The notes below the pieces were generated by a model. That model was not told where the DNA came from and searched no databases. It was given only the letters and a program-made list of their open reading frames with translations. Of a stretch of 64,000 bases of DNA, positions 63,064 to 64,000 are shown piece by piece; position 1 is the first letter of the stretch, and every line of letters begins with the position of its first letter. This DNA comes from [Pantoea] beijingensis (GTDB taxonomy: Bacteria; Pseudomonadota; Gammaproteobacteria; Enterobacterales; Enterobacteriaceae). Made by a program: the position numbers and the translations under genes. The DNA lies in the NCBI RefSeq assembly GCF_022647505.1, contig NZ_CP071409.1:1736001-1800000 (forward strand), written 5' to 3'.

Positions 63064-64000
63064 TCACTGATTCGCTGCATCTGGAATGGCACGACTTGCC
63101 AGCTCACGCCCGTAATGCACGATTAATGCGATAATATCTTCAAGGTCAGCCGTGGTGGTCGCGGGGTTGAGCAGGGTGAACTTCAGGTACTGCCGACCCT
63201 GTATTCGAGTGCCTGCAACTACGGCGTTACCTGAACGGAACAACGATTTTCTTATGTGGGCATTGATATCATCAACAATCGCATTGCTCCTGCCTGGGTG
63301 TGGTGTAAAGCGAAAAATCTGCGTTGTTAATTCCGGTTGATGCAGAACTTCAATGGCCGGATGAGCCTCCAGCAATTGATGCGCGCGTTGTGCAAGCGCG
63401 ATTAACCTGTCAAAGGTTTCTCCGATTGCATCGGCCCCCATGATGCGTAGGGTCATCCACATTTTTAACGCATCAAACCGTCGGGTGGTTTGAATACTTT
63501 TATTGACCAAATTTGGCGTGCCTTCCTGCTGCGCACTGAGCGGGTTCAGATAATCGGCATGGACTGTAACGTGGCTCAGATGCTGACGGTGGCGAACAAA
63601 GAAAGCGCCACAGCTGACAGTCTGAAAAAAGGATTTGTGATAATCGACGGTGACAGAGTCCGCGAATTCAATCCCCGCAAGGCGGTGTCGGTAGCGGGGG
63701 GAAACCAGTAGGCCGCAGCCGTAAGCGGCATCAACATGCATCCACAATCCATGATGCTGGCAAAGCTTTGCTATTGCCTGGAGCGGGTCAATACTACCGA
63801 AATCTGTTGTGCCGCTAGTTGCAACCACGGCGATGGGAATCAAGCCCTGCTGCAGACAACGCTGGATCTCCGCCTCCAGCTTGATCGGGTCCATCCTGTA
63901 GTGTTCGTCATAATCGATGGAAATGACTGCATCGTAGCCCAGTCCGAGGATAGCCGTGGATTTCTGGATACTGAAATGGCTGAGCGCTGAGGTGAAAATA
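63064..64000 (-). CDS. dfoJ: Lysine decarboxylase DfoJ (PLP, partial at window edge)
   Basis: C-terminal part (about 312 residues) of a group II PLP decarboxylase; the N-terminus lies beyond position 64000. The frame stays open to the edge with family sequence (SALSHFSIQKSTAILGLGYD). The PLP lysine is in TVDYHKSFFQ, and HVDAAYGCG supplies the cofactor Asp. In this operon it would decarboxylate lysine to cadaverine for desferrioxamine; diaminobutyrate decarboxylase is the related alternative. It is the first visible gene of dfoJAC. The promoter and any Fur box lie outside the window. Confidence 0.88.
   Translation of the reverse strand, partial: IFTSALSHFSIQKSTAILGLGYDAVISIDYDEHYRMDPIKLEAEIQRCLQQGLIPIAVVATSGTTDFGSIDPLQAIAKLCQHHGLWMHVDAAYGCGLLVSPRYRHRLAGIEFADSVTVDYHKSFFQTVSCGAFFVRHRQHLSHVTVHADYLNPLSAQQEGTPNLVNKSIQTTRRFDALKMWMTLRIMGADAIGETFDRLIALAQRAHQLLEAHPAIEVLHQPELTTQIFRFTPHPGRSNAIVDDINAHIRKSLFRSGNAVVAGTRIQGRQYLKFTLLNPATTTADLEDIIALIVHYGRELASRAIPDAANQ

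Overview
The window is chromosomal DNA from an enterobacterium. Nearly every protein matches an Escherichia coli K-12 protein closely in length and motif content, and most gene blocks keep the E. coli order. A desferrioxamine-type siderophore operon with a fused DfoC protein, lying directly after lpxM, points to the Erwinia/Pantoea group (Erwiniaceae). That placement is an inference from gene content; no marker here fixes the species.

Layout. 1-12.7 kb: a YcfT-like acyltransferase, the divergent proline genes putA/putP with five PutA-type operator motifs, the ferrous-iron system efeUOB behind a Fur box, phoH, and a tRNA-Ser(GGA). 12.6-19.1 kb: a dispersed palindromic repeat, msrA, an SOS locus in which a glutathione transferase gene (yghU) sits between umuD and umuC, and the trehalose genes otsBA. 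19.1-36.1 kb: the motility and chemotaxis cluster flhDC, motAB-cheAW, two chemoreceptor genes, cheRBYZ and flhBAE. 36-47 kb: argS with an arginine-rich leader peptide and terminator, a 40-residue membrane protein, yecM, a PatB/MalY-type lyase, cutC, an exported protein, cmoBA, a short AT-rich insertion with a microcin-like gene pair, yecE and yecD. 47.3-57.8 kb: aspS-nudB-yebC-ruvC-ruvAB, the zinc importer znuABC with a Zur-type box, mepM and lpxM. 57.9-64 kb, minus strand: an MdfA-like exporter and dfoC-dfoA-dfoJ, with dfoJ running off the right edge.

The most interesting item is at 44.6-45.4 kb. A 113-residue Gly/Ser/Asn-rich protein carries a leader ending in Val-Ser-Gly-Ala-Gly, like the class II microcin leaders, followed by a glycine-zipper core and four cysteines. 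It is followed by a 73-residue two-helix membrane protein suited to be its immunity partner, and then by a strong terminator. No export genes lie nearby. Second is the argS leader: an 18-codon ORF with five Arg codons whose last codons lie in an intrinsic terminator, suggesting attenuation by charged tRNA-Arg.

How the parts fit together. FlhDC would drive the flagellar and chemotaxis genes; a near-perfect sigma-28 promoter precedes the receptor/cheRBYZ block, and a CRP-like site precedes flhD. Two iron systems (efeUOB for ferrous iron, dfo for ferric iron) and one zinc system carry, or probably carry, Fur or Zur control. LexA boxes mark umuD and ruvAB.
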